Made by a program: the position numbers and the translations under genes. A model generated the notes under the pieces. That model saw only the letters and a program-made list of their open reading frames with translations, was not told the DNA's origin and searched no databases. From Bugula neritina (Eukaryota; Bryozoa; Gymnolaemata; Cheilostomatida; Bugulidae), in contig OZ037767.1 in NCBI GenBank assembly GCA_964035545.1, forward strand, positions 14,348,801 through 14,412,800: a DNA stretch of 64,000 bases, in the 5' to 3' direction. Below are positions 28,125 through 40,069 of the stretch, one piece after another; positions within the stretch are counted from its first letter, which is position 1; each line of letters begins with the position of its first letter.

Positions 28125-31100
28125 GAGCATGCTCAGAGCACACATTTCATCACAGTGGCCGAACAGGACATGGTGGTGAGACACTGTGAACTGGCTCTAA
28201 AAGCTTTCTGTAAATCCTTCAAACCTGCAATGCCACCCAACGTCATGGTGTGTATAATTTACTAACTGGTGGGGTTGACTCAATACAACCCGCTGTCTTT
28301 CTCCTGGAACTCATGCTAATATGTGTTTATAGTGTAGTTTGTCTAGGCCAGTAGACAAGATAAAAAAGTGGTACAGCCATATGAGTAACACCTCTGGTGG
28401 TAAACATACTGCCTGTATATTGGAAGTGTTTTTGATGGAAGCTACCCAAGTTGAACTTTCAACAAGCACCAGTATATAAATGAACTGTAACAGGGTTATA
28501 GGTTGATTTTTACATCTCATCTTTTTCAGTCTGACTGTAATTTATTTGACATCCAATACCAGGGATGCAATAACCACTAAAAGGAACCTCCGGTCAACTC
28601 TATTTGAAAATGTATGGGAAAAAATATTTGAATATTTTGTGGTTCATACAAATTGTGTCTGATGTGTTTTCAAAGTCTCCCAAATTCTGAACAAAATGAA
28701 GTTTATAAAGCTTAAATTTTTTTATTTTTTTATTTCACCTTCCAATTTTATAGTTCCAGTAAGTATTTAGTTTCACTAAAATGCGGGTAGTCCTACTTAC
28801 TGCCCTTTTTGGTCGATTGGCCCCTATCTTGATATAATACTCTGAATTACCTGCATCAGGTATAATATTTTCTCTACTAATAGTTGGAGCAGCTACCAAA
28901 ATGCAAATATTAGCCACTAAAATCCTTCAAACCCTTTCAGATATTGTAATAAAACTTTACAGTCTATTGTTATTACTTTGCTACTGTTTTGATAGGCCAT
29001 AGCAATAATATACCTGAAGAGAGTATATCTCAAATACTCCATAATGGACTACCACCCCAAAGACATCATGTAAGTTTAAAACCCCTATGGCCCCAGTTTT
29101 GTTGTTTTAGACATAGTATAATAATATTTTCAAAATTCTTTGTCTTATGATGATTTGTTTTACATTTCAACTTGCTGTTTGATCTTTTACCTGCTGCTCT
29201 CAGAAAGAAAGACTCAGCTAATAAGATTTGAGTTTCTAAGGTTATCAAATATTGATCAAGCAAGTAATAATAGACTGATGGCTGTGTATATAATATTAGT
29301 ACAGCCTTCTGACCTAACATCTATCTGATGGGTGATGATTGCAGGTGGTGACAGCAATGGCTGTCTATCTCATTATACTGCTGCTTTATTTCTTTTCATG
29401 AATTTATGTCTCTGATTTTGAAATACTCAAATTAGGTCTTTTGTAAGCAGAGCAGAAGTAGTCTAGTTGCTTAGTAAACACAAGTTTAGGGGTTTGAATC
29501 CCAGTAAAGGCCATTAGTGATGTTAGGAAGGGCATTCAGATCAGGGGTTCTCAGGGTGGGGGTGGAAACTTTAAACTAACTGAGAGGGGAATCTTTTGAA
29601 AACACATTTCTATGGTGTTTGTTTCAACCAACATTAGGCGTAATTCCATTTAGATTTTCTGCAATCCACTTTTTTTGCGGAATAAACTATTTTTCTGCAT
29701 TGTTGCATAGCTCTAATCCTATCTGCAAATCTACAAGATTAATGGAATGGAATTTGTTGCAATAGAAATACAAGATCTTCTAAAAGTGGAATTTGTCACG
29801 TAATTAGTTTAGAGACACCTGCATAGAGATGTCACACTGTTACGGCTCATAAACTTTAGCATGTCATAGGATTTACCAGGTAGTTGAGTCTATTCATTAG
29901 AGATACCTTAATACTAGAATTTATCACTTTCAATGTGAACAGCTAAAAAGGATATGATATAAAACTAGTTCACATTTAGGAGCAGTAGTAGAGAAATTGA
30001 GATAGCCTAAGTTCTTCAGTTTTATTATTAAATTTTGGTTTAGGGTGCGGGTTGAAATTATCTCATGACTTCTTATGCTACATTTCTCATCTAGAACACA
30101 GGCTTTTCTCTATTTCTTCTTTACTGCACCTACCTAACGAATCACTCAATAGCAGCAGTGACATCACTTTGAGCTGTAGTCCTAACCGGCCATTTACTAC
30201 TATTGCCTCTGTACCAGATTGTGTCCAAGTCAAGGAGGGGGGTCTGTAGTAAGTCCGCCTAGCGTCTCTATAGGACTCTGTAAATAAATACTAGACTACA
30301 GATAGCGGAATAAAGTTTTAGTTTGAGTTTTCTAAGATGCATTTTCTGGGCTGTTGATTGGACAATTGTGCTGACTCTTTGTGACAGGCACTCATGTGTT
30401 ATATATGACTCAGATAGTTTGTATTTTCTCTTCTGTCAGTTTCTCTTCATTTGTCCTTCACCTTGTTTACTGATTTAATAACCATGGTAGTTGTGGACTT
30501 AATAAGAAATAAGATTGTCAGACTGGAACAGGGTTCAAAGCATCTAAATAAAAAGCAATAATATCACAGTGATAGGATATTTATACATTTACTATCTTTA
30601 AAATACATGGTAGCTCACTGGTTTATCATCTTATCTCCAGTCTTTTGACTTGAAAAGGGATAGTCTGGCCAATGAAGAGATAGGAAAAGACGCCGAAACC
30701 ATTAATGCGGTTGAAATGATGGTGTAATTGCATCTATGTAAATAAAATCTAGGCAAACTCGGCTATTCTTGGTCAAAGATAACGTAACTTACAATGTTTG
30801 CGCTCCTGTTAATTCACTGTTGCTATTTACTTCAAGATAACAATCTTTTTCTGGAACAAAGATCGACTTCAAACGTAAATATATTTTCACAACTCAAGTT
30901 ATTGATTTCTTTTGCGTGTAAATCTAAAGCCAAGAAGTAACTGGATATGAAGTTGTGTAACAAATTATGGATTTATTTGTTAAAAATGTAAGGCAAAACT
31001 TCTTGAATGAAGATAAATTAGAAAAAGGAATACATGAAAACTACACCAAGAAAAAAGACAAAACAAAATTGCATGAAACAAAAATATATTGGATAAGAAG

Positions 31101-34100
31101 TAGGCGAGCAAAAGTGCTAATGGATACATTTTTAGTTGGCTAGTAAAATTATTCTGTGATTCGCATCTCCACGTATATTCAACAGCGCAATAGAAAGCTT
31201 AGTTCATTACGTCAACACAAATATTATTTCCAACTCTACTATTTTAGTAGGAGGGTGTTGATTAGGTGACAAATACACCAGGATTTTACAGCTAAGTTTG
31301 TGGTTAAAGTGACAGCTAGGCATTGTCATCAGGGCTGGTTACGGGTACACTATAGGATATCCAAAATATTATTTACAACTTATTCATTGGAAGAGAATAA
31401 TTAATCCAGGGATTCCCACATAACTATAGTGGTAGTTGAATTATGTTAATATCATAATAATACTAATGACATTACAACATGAATAACAATGCGTAAAAAC
31501 ATTAGAATCTGAACTTTGTGCCAATGTGTGGGCATCACATGATGCAAATGTTGATCTATCTTTATCCATGTTGGACACGTTTATATTTCATAACCCACCC
31601 AGTTGTGTAATAAGTAGGGGGGGCAATTCCCAGTTTCCCTTTTTCTCTTTCTGGTTAAATAGCCCCGAGAATATTGTGCGTCGACATATGGCTTCATTAT
31701 CGGCTAATAGAATGACATTTTAAGATGCTTACAAGGTGTTGGTAATACTCTCTTTAGATGTATGCTGCGTTCATGATATTATCTCTAGAAATCTGCTTAA
31801 ATTTATAAGTAGGTGATGGTTTAAGCCTTAAGGAGAGGAAGAACTTAGACCCAAAGTTTTTACACTGTTTCTATATAAATTTTGCACGCTTAGCAGTTCA
31901 ATAACAATAAGCTGCATTTGAAAAGATCATAAATAATATTTACTTTGTTTTACGAGTGCTACAACATGAAATGTACTAAACATACAGTATTTCCTACTCA
32001 ATCAAAATTTTGAGTACAAAGATAATTGCAACTTCCCAATTAGCTAATAAAACTTATTTTCTTCCAAAAATGTTATTTTTGCTTAAATGAAATTTATTGA
32101 GCATAAAGAGACAATTAGTTAAACAAACTGACTAATAGGGCACACTTCTACACAAGCACCTGCCAATGGTGTCAGCCAATCAGCTTCCTGGTTTATTTGC
32201 TATCAGCCATTAAGAAATCAGATAAGAAAGGCCATTTGCTGGTGACACACTGGTATCTCAGTAGTCTATCATTATACGCATAATTTGGTGCCAGCTATTA
32301 GTTTACAAGGTTAGTTTCAAGTGCCGAGCCCCTCTCTCGCAACTCCTTCAAGCAGCCACTTGATCTCTTCTCAACTACTTACTATGTTGTGGTTCAATTA
32401 TACCTTTCACTTTCTAATTCATAGTAAAGCTTGCTTTCTCTTTGGCAAAGTGGGTGCAGCTAATAATTGTATCAAGGATTAACAGGGAAGCTTTAGTTAA
32501 TGTTTCTTTAATCGTAATCAAGAATAACAGCTACTAGCTAGAACTTTGGCTATTTTTTGGTAAATTAGGAGGGGGGCTGCTGCTTGTCCTACGAACTTTT
32601 TGGTACAACTAAGTACTAATCTTATCAATTTAGCTTCATATGTACTTTACCAGATTTTTGTCATCTATTATACGCTAATAAACCAACTGCACACCCTGAC
32701 CAATTTCGGCTGAACCTCTTATATTTCTACCTCCAGCAACAGTGTTACTAGCTGGTGATATTTTTTCTTTTCCATTTTGCTTCTCTTTTATACTCATAGT
32801 CAAAATACAACTTCTTGGGCAAGTTTTATGCACTGAGATCATAAGTATGAATAATGTCTGTTGCATCAGATAACAGCTATTGTTTTCTGGTGGCATGTGG
32901 CAGTCACATGGCAATGAAGTCAGCTGATCTGTGGGTAGATCTGCCAACATAGAGTGCTGCCTGGACAGACAGCTATCCTAGAACTGGAGCATTATTTCAC
33001 CACTTTGCCGCCTTAAATAGATAACTATTTATACTTTTTGTACTCCGTTATCTTCAGCTCCACTTTGATGTCGGCCATATTTATTTTGTATGAATAACGC
33101 TCACGCAAGCATGGGTATTTGTTCCTAATTGGGCAAGTTGACAAGGATGATATCATCTTGGAAGACAGTACTCGGTGTATTTCGTAAAACAAACTTCGTT
33201 TATCATTGCTACACTAAGTTTGGTCAGCATTTATTTTTAGTTCAACTCTAATTTTCGACATCAATTATTTTCTAATTTTTCTAGATTATTTATAAACTTT
33301 CTTTGATTCTGGCGCTTACTAGCAGCTTTTTATAGATTTTGTTTTAATTTTTAAATATTCAAATCTAAAGGAGAAGTCGCTATATGATAAATAATAGATT
33401 TGCTACCAGTTCTGGCGTCATTTTTAGTAACAGCTAAAAGTGAAATTTTTCTATTTAGAATTGTAGAAGTTGTCTGCTTTTGTGATAAATTTCAGTGTTT
33501 GCAATGTAAAGTTAATTAGCTGGTGAAAGACAATCATCTGGCTATGCAATCACCTGCTGAAGTGTGTCGCCATGTCAATGCCTAAAATATCACCTGCTCG
33601 AGTGTGTCGCCATGTCAACAGACTCATCAAAGTAAACAATACAACTCAGCCGTAATCATCTCATCCCTGGTCTACTATTACTGTAGATGCCATCTATATT
33701 ACTATCTCTTGAACACATAGCCGCGCATCTCAAGGATCTAGCTAGCTGACATCCAATATATACATCGACTGGGATAGCTAGGCAGTCAATCTCCTGTCTA
33801 CTCTATCTATTAGTCTCCACCAGGGGGTGTCCCGGCAGCTGCTCTCTTCAGCTGACTTCGGCCACTTAGGTTGGGTGTATAAGGGCTGGTACAGCTTTTA
33901 ATCACAACACTTTCAGCTACAAATATTGTCATCACCGACAGCCTTGTCAAAGCAAAATTAAAATATTTCAGTTTTTCATGATAGATGCCATTAGTTTAAT
34001 TTTCATTACATTTTCCGGCAAATTTTAGGATAATTTCTAACAAATCTGGTCATATTGTTGACGTTCTAATTTTTTGCTTTTGAGGGAAGAACAACAATAA

Positions 34101-36213
34101 AATATCTCTTTTGAAAATGCTGATTTAGAAGTTTAGAGTCTAGAGTTTAGAGACTAATGATGAAATATGCACAGCCTATTGCAAAACTAATTACACTGAA
34201 ACAGCTTGCCTGTCTCCAACTTTGTCATATATACAATATAATAATTCAATATCTCATTCTATGTGGCTTTTACTAGTGTGTAAATCTCTTTAATTAAAAT
34301 ATTGTTTATGCCAGCCAGTCTGTGACGTCAAAAATAATTAATATTTTAATGATGTGTTTTTAGTAGTTGTGTTGTGAAGATGTTGTGTCAGGGTTGATGT
34401 ATGGAAAAGATGAATTATTTCCCATTGCATTTGCTTGCCACGCCATTACTACAGATTACATCGGTTTAATACTTCCCTTTTCATGTTTTCATTCTATTTA
34501 CCTTTACGTAATCAAATGCCACCTTTCCCTGGTTGACACCAGCTAACCAGTGCAAACGTATATCAACATTTACGTGTAAAGTCACGATGTGTAGCTGTAG
34601 TAAGATAGGCCTGCCTAATTCACTGTTAGACAATGACTAAAATATTAAACCATCTTAAAATGTTATTTCTGCAACTCAATTAACCATGAGAGTAACTTTT
34701 GTGAGTTAATTAGGGCCTCCTTCACATGGAAATGGAGTGGATTTGCTTTTCATTGGCCCACTACTACTTATGCCAGGTTATAGCAGCTGTTCGGGCTTCT
34801 ACTAAGCATAGGCTAATGTTTTATTGCATTTAAATACTAGAAAGAAGTTTTTTTTTAAACTTTCATCATAGCTGAGTGACAAATAGTGGCCATCTACTCT
34901 TGAAATAAAGCTGATGACTCTAATTTATATTTTGATAAAATTGATTGATACAATTTTATGCAGATTGTAACGAATCAAGCAGATATATTTATCAAAGTAA
35001 AAATTGTTTTTTAAAATTAAAAAACTGTTAATTTATAATTATAATGTGTTTATTGAAAATACTAAAAGCTTAAAATAGTACAAAATTTCATCGTTTGAAA
35101 AGTTTTCTGACACTCAACTGCTATTACACAGAATTACCTGCTGATATATCCATGTATTACACAGAATTACCTGCTGATATATCCATGTATTACACAGAAT
35201 TACCTGCTGATATATCCATGTATTACACAGAACCACCTGCTGATATATCCATGTATTACACAGAACTACCTGCTGATATATTCATGTATTACACAGAACC
35301 ACCTGCGCCTACCTGGCATGCAAGGTAGACGAGTTCAACGTGTCACTGAAGGAGTTTGTTGGGAACCTCAAGAAGGACAGAGGGAAAGTCTCCGATCAGA
35401 TCCTCTGGTTCGAGCTGACGCTGATGCAAATGCTGAACTTTAACCTTACAGTGCACACTGCGTATCGCCCTCTAGAGGGTCTATTCATCAACCTCAAGGT
35501 AAGTCTGTCTGTTCCTCAATTTTATTGTGTCTGGGGATGATTTTTGTTAGTAGTTGTTTTCTCTATATATTTAAACCATTTCCAGTTTTGTTCTTTGCTG
35601 ATTTTTTGTTCATGTTTTGAGTTCATCACTAATGACAGAGGGCACTTGTAAAAACCAAATCATTTCTAGTCTGGTGTGATATAAAATGATTGTAGATTTA
35701 AGGCTCAAAGGTTTTCTGTCTTTGTAAACTTTAAAACTTTCTACATCATTAGAGAAATTGAGGTTTGTCAAATATTAACAACCATTATGTTTTGCACAAT
35801 GTATAAAGTATACCCCGTGATACAGTAAAACAAACTACGCCCAATAAAGTATCATTTAACTCCAAATAATGCATAATATGTTTCCTGTATTAAAATCTTA
35901 AATCTGCTCTTTATTGTCATGTGACCAAGCTTTTTATAATTTTTTTTTAAAATAAATTTTGGTCATTTTTTGTTATTACTTATTAGCTTATTCAATTATT
36001 TTTTATGCATCTATTATAATTATTTCAAACATAAATATTTATTTGTTTGTATAAATATTTACAGACACATTGTCCAGATATTGATGTGGAGAGTTTGAGA
36101 CCAGAAGCTGTACAGTTTCTGGATACTGTATTGTTTACCAATGCATACCTGCTTTATTCTCCATCTCAGGTATATATATTATATAACATGTGTATAGAGT
36201 TATTCTCCATCTC

Positions 36214-36271
<58 letters not shown>

Positions 36272-38306
36272 CATAACATGTGTGTGGAGTTATTTCCCCT
36301 TCTCAGGTATATACATATACGTCTAGAAATACAGTATGTAACATGTGTAGAGTTATTCTCCCTTTTTATGTTTACATAGTATATCTAGAATAGTGCATTA
36401 TGTGTACAGGGGTTGGCAATAAAAAAGATGCAAGGAATATAATTTTAATGTTTGGAGTTATCTTTCTATAGACGCTGTGTTATCAATTGTATTGGCTAAA
36501 ATATATGGGTTACCTTGCCATTTATTAGTAAAATAATGTTGAATAGGTGTGCTCATGTAAAGTATATTTATCTATAAAAAAGCGCAAAAAGTGATGCCCG
36601 CTTGTTTATTTACCTGGGCTAACATTCTGTCAACAAAACTAATATTTTTAAACTAAATGTTATTGTCTTCGATTTTTTAGATAGCTTTGGCTGCTGTGTG
36701 TAACAGTGCGGGCTCAAAACAAATCAACCTCAATTAGTAAGTTGAAACTTGGTTATGTTCTTAGGCTTAACATGAGTTTTTACAGTTGATAATATCTAGT
36801 TCGATTTGATGTTATAAAGAAATTAAATTTAGCTTCAGTTGTTAATCATTACAGCACTTTATAAATTAATTTTTATAAAGCATTTATTCTTCTATCTTTG
36901 CAAAATTTTCAATTTTGTGTTATGCTTTATGACTAATTTAAATGAACATTATGTTAAAATAATATGTTATTCGCTATTGATTGAGTCGTACTGACTGTTA
37001 GTTTAGTCATACTGACTGTTAGTTTAGTCATACTGCCTGTTAGTTTAGTCATACTATGATGACTCATTTGCTACTCTGACTAAATAGCCTTAGTATCTAT
37101 TACATAGCTTTCTCTCTGAACACTTGATGAGGGGGTGTGACAAGACTGCCATAGATTTCACTATCAAGTGCACTCAAGGTATTTTTTTCATAATTTAATT
37201 ATTCTTATAGCAAATGGCTGTTTTTATATACTGTTGCATTTTATTGTAGTGTTTAACTTGTTGTTCAGTTGCCATAACGACGTGGTGTATCTTTATAGAA
37301 GATAGTCCTGCAGTAAATATCTCAATGGAGTGTAATTGTTTGAAACTAACCTTCTTTTCATGCTCAAACACTAGAATCTATGTTAGGTTAATGCTTGATG
37401 TCTCAGTTCTGCTGGTTTCTGTTTAGACATCATTCGAATGGTTTCAATGACCTCTAAACCTAGTAGAGACGTGGTTAAACAGATTGAGAGTAAACTAGAA
37501 AAGTGCCGGAATCAGGAGTTCAACCCAAACAATGAAGCGTATGTACTTTAAACTACATTCTTAGACTACTAGTTCATGGTGGCTTCCTACCTTGTACCTA
37601 TATTTTCTTATCAACATTTTTCATGTGAAAGGTTGTGTGTTTATGAAACATACACCAAGTAAGCAATAAAAATGATTGCAATTTATTTTATTCTAGTTTT
37701 TCCTAAGCTATTGCCTGATATTCAAGAATTTGTTACAGTCTATGACCTTGTCACAACCTTCATGAGCTTTCTTGTGCCCTTCTGCAGATTTCAGTAACCT
37801 TTTTTCTCTAGATTCTATTTTTCATTTCTGCATGTAGATTCCCTTCTGTAGATTCTACTTTTCTTTCTGTAGATTCTACTTTCCTTTTTGTAGATTCCAC
37901 TTTCCTTTCTGTAGATTCTACTTTCCTTTCTGTAGATTCCAGAGGAAGATGAGAGATCTGGAAGAAGATGATGACATGCAGCAGTTGCAGCTCTACCAGC
38001 AGAACTCTGATGTGAGTCTATGCACATCTCCATATCCTTCTGCACACATCTGCATATTCTTCTGCAAACATCTGCATATCCTTCTGCAAACATCTGCATA
38101 TCCTTCTGCACACATCTCCATATCTTTCTGCATACACGTCTGCATATCCTTCGACACACATCTACATATCGTTCTACACACGTCTGCATATCTCCTTGAT
38201 ATAATTAGTCACATCTAATACTCTCCAGTGGTGATAGTCTCATTTCTGGTTATGGCTTTAGGAACAGCTTCAAATGGAAGAAGATATAATAACCACTAAT
38301 GGATGA
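28125..38306 (+). CDS. CCNH: Cyclin H (CDK-activating kinase / TFIIH subunit), N-terminal exon not found
   Basis: Exons: 28125-28247, 28996-29069, 35297-35498, 36065-36169, 36681-36736, 37108-37178, 37427-37538, 37936-38011, 38262-38306 (TGA). Junctions keep frame and give 287 residues. Cyclin H signatures appear in order: [84 protein letters not shown] and KCRNQEF. Cyclin H pairs with CDK7 and MAT1 in the nucleus to phosphorylate cell-cycle CDKs and, in TFIIH, the RNA polymerase II tail. About 50-60 N-terminal residues with the start codon are missing: the first exon seen opens after a good acceptor at phase 0, and I found no convincing upstream exon. The 6.2-kb intron 29070-35296 is the largest. 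Several splice sites sit in tandem arrays (separate entries). Confidence 0.93.
29452..29562 (+). mobile_element. tRNA-derived SINE, family A, copy 2 (truncated)
   Basis: On the + strand a tRNA-like head (GTAGTCTAGTTGCTTAG; B box GGTTTGAATCCC) is followed by the family block AAGGCCATTAGTGATGTTAG, GAAGGGCATTC and CAGGGGTTCTC. The 3' tail seen in copies 1 and 4 is missing. Confidence 0.7.
35122..35296 (+). repeat. 33-bp tandem array made of the cyclin H exon acceptor
   Basis: Units starting at 35122, 35155, 35188, 35221 and 35254 repeat TATTACACAG plus the first bases of the following exon. The sixth start at 35287 is the real 3' splice site (AG at 35295-35296). Each unit therefore carries a decoy acceptor. 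In the frame entering this exon, every complete upstream unit contains TGA (ACC TGC TGA), so a decoy would add a premature stop. Confidence 0.9.
36145..36312 (+). repeat. Duplicated exon end / donor of cyclin H with long TA microsatellite
   Basis: The exon end TTATTCTCCATCTCAG|GTATAT recurs at about 36200-36219 and, more diverged, at 36289-36310, each time followed by a TA tract and an ACATGTGT segment. The TA run at 36215-36268 lies between the second and third copies. Confidence 0.8.
36975..37060 (+). repeat. 25-bp tandem repeat in a cyclin H intron
   Basis: A unit of about 25 bases (CATACTGACTGTTAGTTTAG) is repeated three times plus a partial, about 50 bases before the exon at 37108. Confidence 0.85.
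37838..37935 (+). repeat. 21-bp tandem acceptor array before a cyclin H exon
   Basis: Acceptor AGs end at 37851, 37872, 37893, 37914 and 37935, exactly 21 bases apart; the last is the acceptor that fits the exon. The unit is pyrimidine-rich (CTTTCCTTTCTGTAG plus ATTCTA). Since 21 is divisible by three and the units have no stop in the exon frame, use of an upstream AG would insert whole copies of FYFPFCR-like heptapeptides. Confidence 0.88.
38020..38205 (+). repeat. 22-bp tandem array after the donor of the same cyclin H exon
   Basis: A unit of about 22 bases (TTCTGCAAACATCTGCATAT) is repeated about eight times, starting within 10 bases of the GTGAGT donor at 38012. Confidence 0.85.
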
Positions 38307-38808
38307 TGCCATCACTCTTTGAACACTAGTTTCTATGATGTCACCACTCTTTGGACACTAGTTTATATGATGTCATTGCTCTATTACAGCTACTACTTTG
38401 CTACTGTCTATTATATCATCAAAGGTCTCTGACAATGCTCTCTATATGTGGCTGTCTATTTTCTTGAGTACAGAGAGATCTACTGCGGTTATCCGAGTTT
38501 GTCTAGTATGTCATTGATGGTGACTCACCTTTTATAACGGAGACATCAACAGCCATCTTTTTGCACTTATTTCTCCAGATCACTTTTATACAGTAGCTGA
38601 GGTGAAATCTCTTTTCAAAATGTAATTTGGTTTGTTTCTGTCATGGATTAGCAATTTAACTTTTAAAAGAAAGTTAGAAACAATTAAGCAATGGAGTTAA
38701 AGAGAATATTATGGTGTATATAATTTTATAACTTTGTGTATTGTAGAGTCTAATTTTCTGACAAATGAAAAGCTTAGTTTGAATATTGATAACAGCATAA
38801 TGTTGAAA

Positions 38809-38814
38809 AATAAA
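38809..38814 (+). terminator. Candidate poly(A) signal AATAAA for cyclin H
   Basis: AATAAA lies about 500 bases after the stop codon and 80 bases before the opposing signal of the neighbouring - strand gene. Confidence 0.45.
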
Positions 38815-38893
38815 GCAAAAATACAAATCACCTAAATTGTTTTTGATTTTCATGTAAACACCATAACATTAGCACCAGTTTACTGTAAATAGT

Positions 38894-38899
38894 TTTATT
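38894..38899 (-). terminator. Candidate poly(A) signal AATAAA for the 168-aa gene
   Basis: TTTATT on the + strand reads AATAAA on the - strand, about 115 bases after the stop of the gene at 40069-39014. Confidence 0.4.
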
Positions 38900-39013
38900 C
38901 TTCTGTGATTGTCCTCCAAATGGCTGAGTCTAGAAGACCACTTTCTTGAGATTTGGCACAAAGTGGGAGGGTCTAACGTTGTAATACTTTTACTTAGCAT
39001 ATTCCACTGTTAC

Positions 39014-40069
39014 CTAATCTTTTAGCTGTAGAGTAGCTCTAGTATTGCTGAGATGTGGGGAGAGCTCTATAACATTACATAGCCTACCAATCTCTGAATC
39101 CATATAGTGTTCTCTTAGGCTAAGCCGGTTATGATCTGACCTCATAGGCTCCCCATTATAGACAACTTCTATTTTCATATTCTGATATCCTTTTGTTTCT
39201 AATTTCTCTTTGATGGTTTCAATCTCACTACTGGTAGGCGTTGAGTTCACAAATATGACAACTTTTTTGTCATCCGTGTTATTTTTTTCGTGAGTTGTTT
39301 TGTCAAGGTCAAGCAGTACGTCTGCTAAGACATTTGCCTCGTTTTTAATTTGTAAGTAAACTTTAGCAGTATAATTTCCTTCTGGAGATTTGATCTCCAC
39401 AATCCATGTTTTGATGATGTTTTCGTATATATGCCAAAATGCATTCATTATGAAGTTGACATCTAAAAAACACAACACCTGTATAAAGCACAATACCTTT
39501 AAGTTGAATTAAAATAAATATTTATTTATATATTTTTCTGAATTAATGATTTTCTTAGTTCTATAAAGTTGTAACTCTTTTCTATCTAAATTGTCAAGCT
39601 TCATTTCACTTCAGACTGTTTTAATATATATTATGTTAAAATTAAGTATAGCATATATTATAGCTGGTTCTGCTTTTCAACGTCTCACAACCTTTGACAA
39701 ACAGTCACCAAATATCAAATTTTGATAAGTTTGATTTATTGAGGCTATAGTCGAACAAAAGAGACAATCTAGAAACTATGAGATTAACTGGCAGTAGTAG
39801 TTCTTAACAGCATTTCCTGGCTGTTTTCTTGATGCCCTTTCACCCTCCCTAAAAGGGTGAAAGTTCCACAGTCTGGACGCATTTTTCGGTAACTTTTCGT
39901 ACATTCATTTTTGGTTTTATGTGAGATCATAGAAAGTAGCCATAATAATATTATATATGATAAAATGATAGCTTTATCTACAATATGGAAAAACCTGATA
40001 TGTATACTTACCTGCTGCTTGTCTAGAAATTTGTACACTGGAGTTGGGAACAGCAGAACTGGCAGCCAT
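39014..40069 (-). CDS. Unrecognised two-exon protein, 168 aa
   Basis: Exon 1 is 40069-40012 (MAASSAVPNSS, then ISRQAAG across the junction) and exon 2 is 39462-39014 (stop at 39014-39016). The donor is GTAAGT, the acceptor is TTTTTTAG, and the phase matches (1). The ATG lies inside CAATATGGCTGCC, which resembles a YY1-type element around start sites. There is no signal peptide or membrane segment. Exon 2 begins NFIMNAFWHIYENIIKTWIV and then alternates strand- and helix-like segments; KKVVIFVNSTPT followed by a charged helix looks like part of an alpha/beta fold. I cannot assign a family. The ORF length, splice sites and start context make a real gene likely. It is convergent with cyclin H and lies in the same orientation as hnRNP L upstream. 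Confidence 0.68.

Larger units (their letters stand above)
29070..35296. other. Large cyclin H intron (6.2 kb)
   Basis: No exon is required here because the cyclin box reads straight from MDYHPKDI into TCAYLACK. It contains one SINE (29452-29562), a short two-copy direct repeat around 33548-33619 ('gtgtgtcgccatgtcaa') and, at its 3' end, the acceptor array. ORFs of 60-90 codons in it look random. Confidence 0.6.

Noticed and set aside
32675-32950. 91-codon - strand ORF in the large cyclin H intron
   Set aside because: There is no splice context, domain or coding-like composition that I can recognise; a chance ORF is likely.
35095-35328. ORF with repeated [11 protein letters not shown] units
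   Set aside because: It is the translation of the 33-bp acceptor array in a frame different from the cyclin H exon, with no start or splice context of its own.
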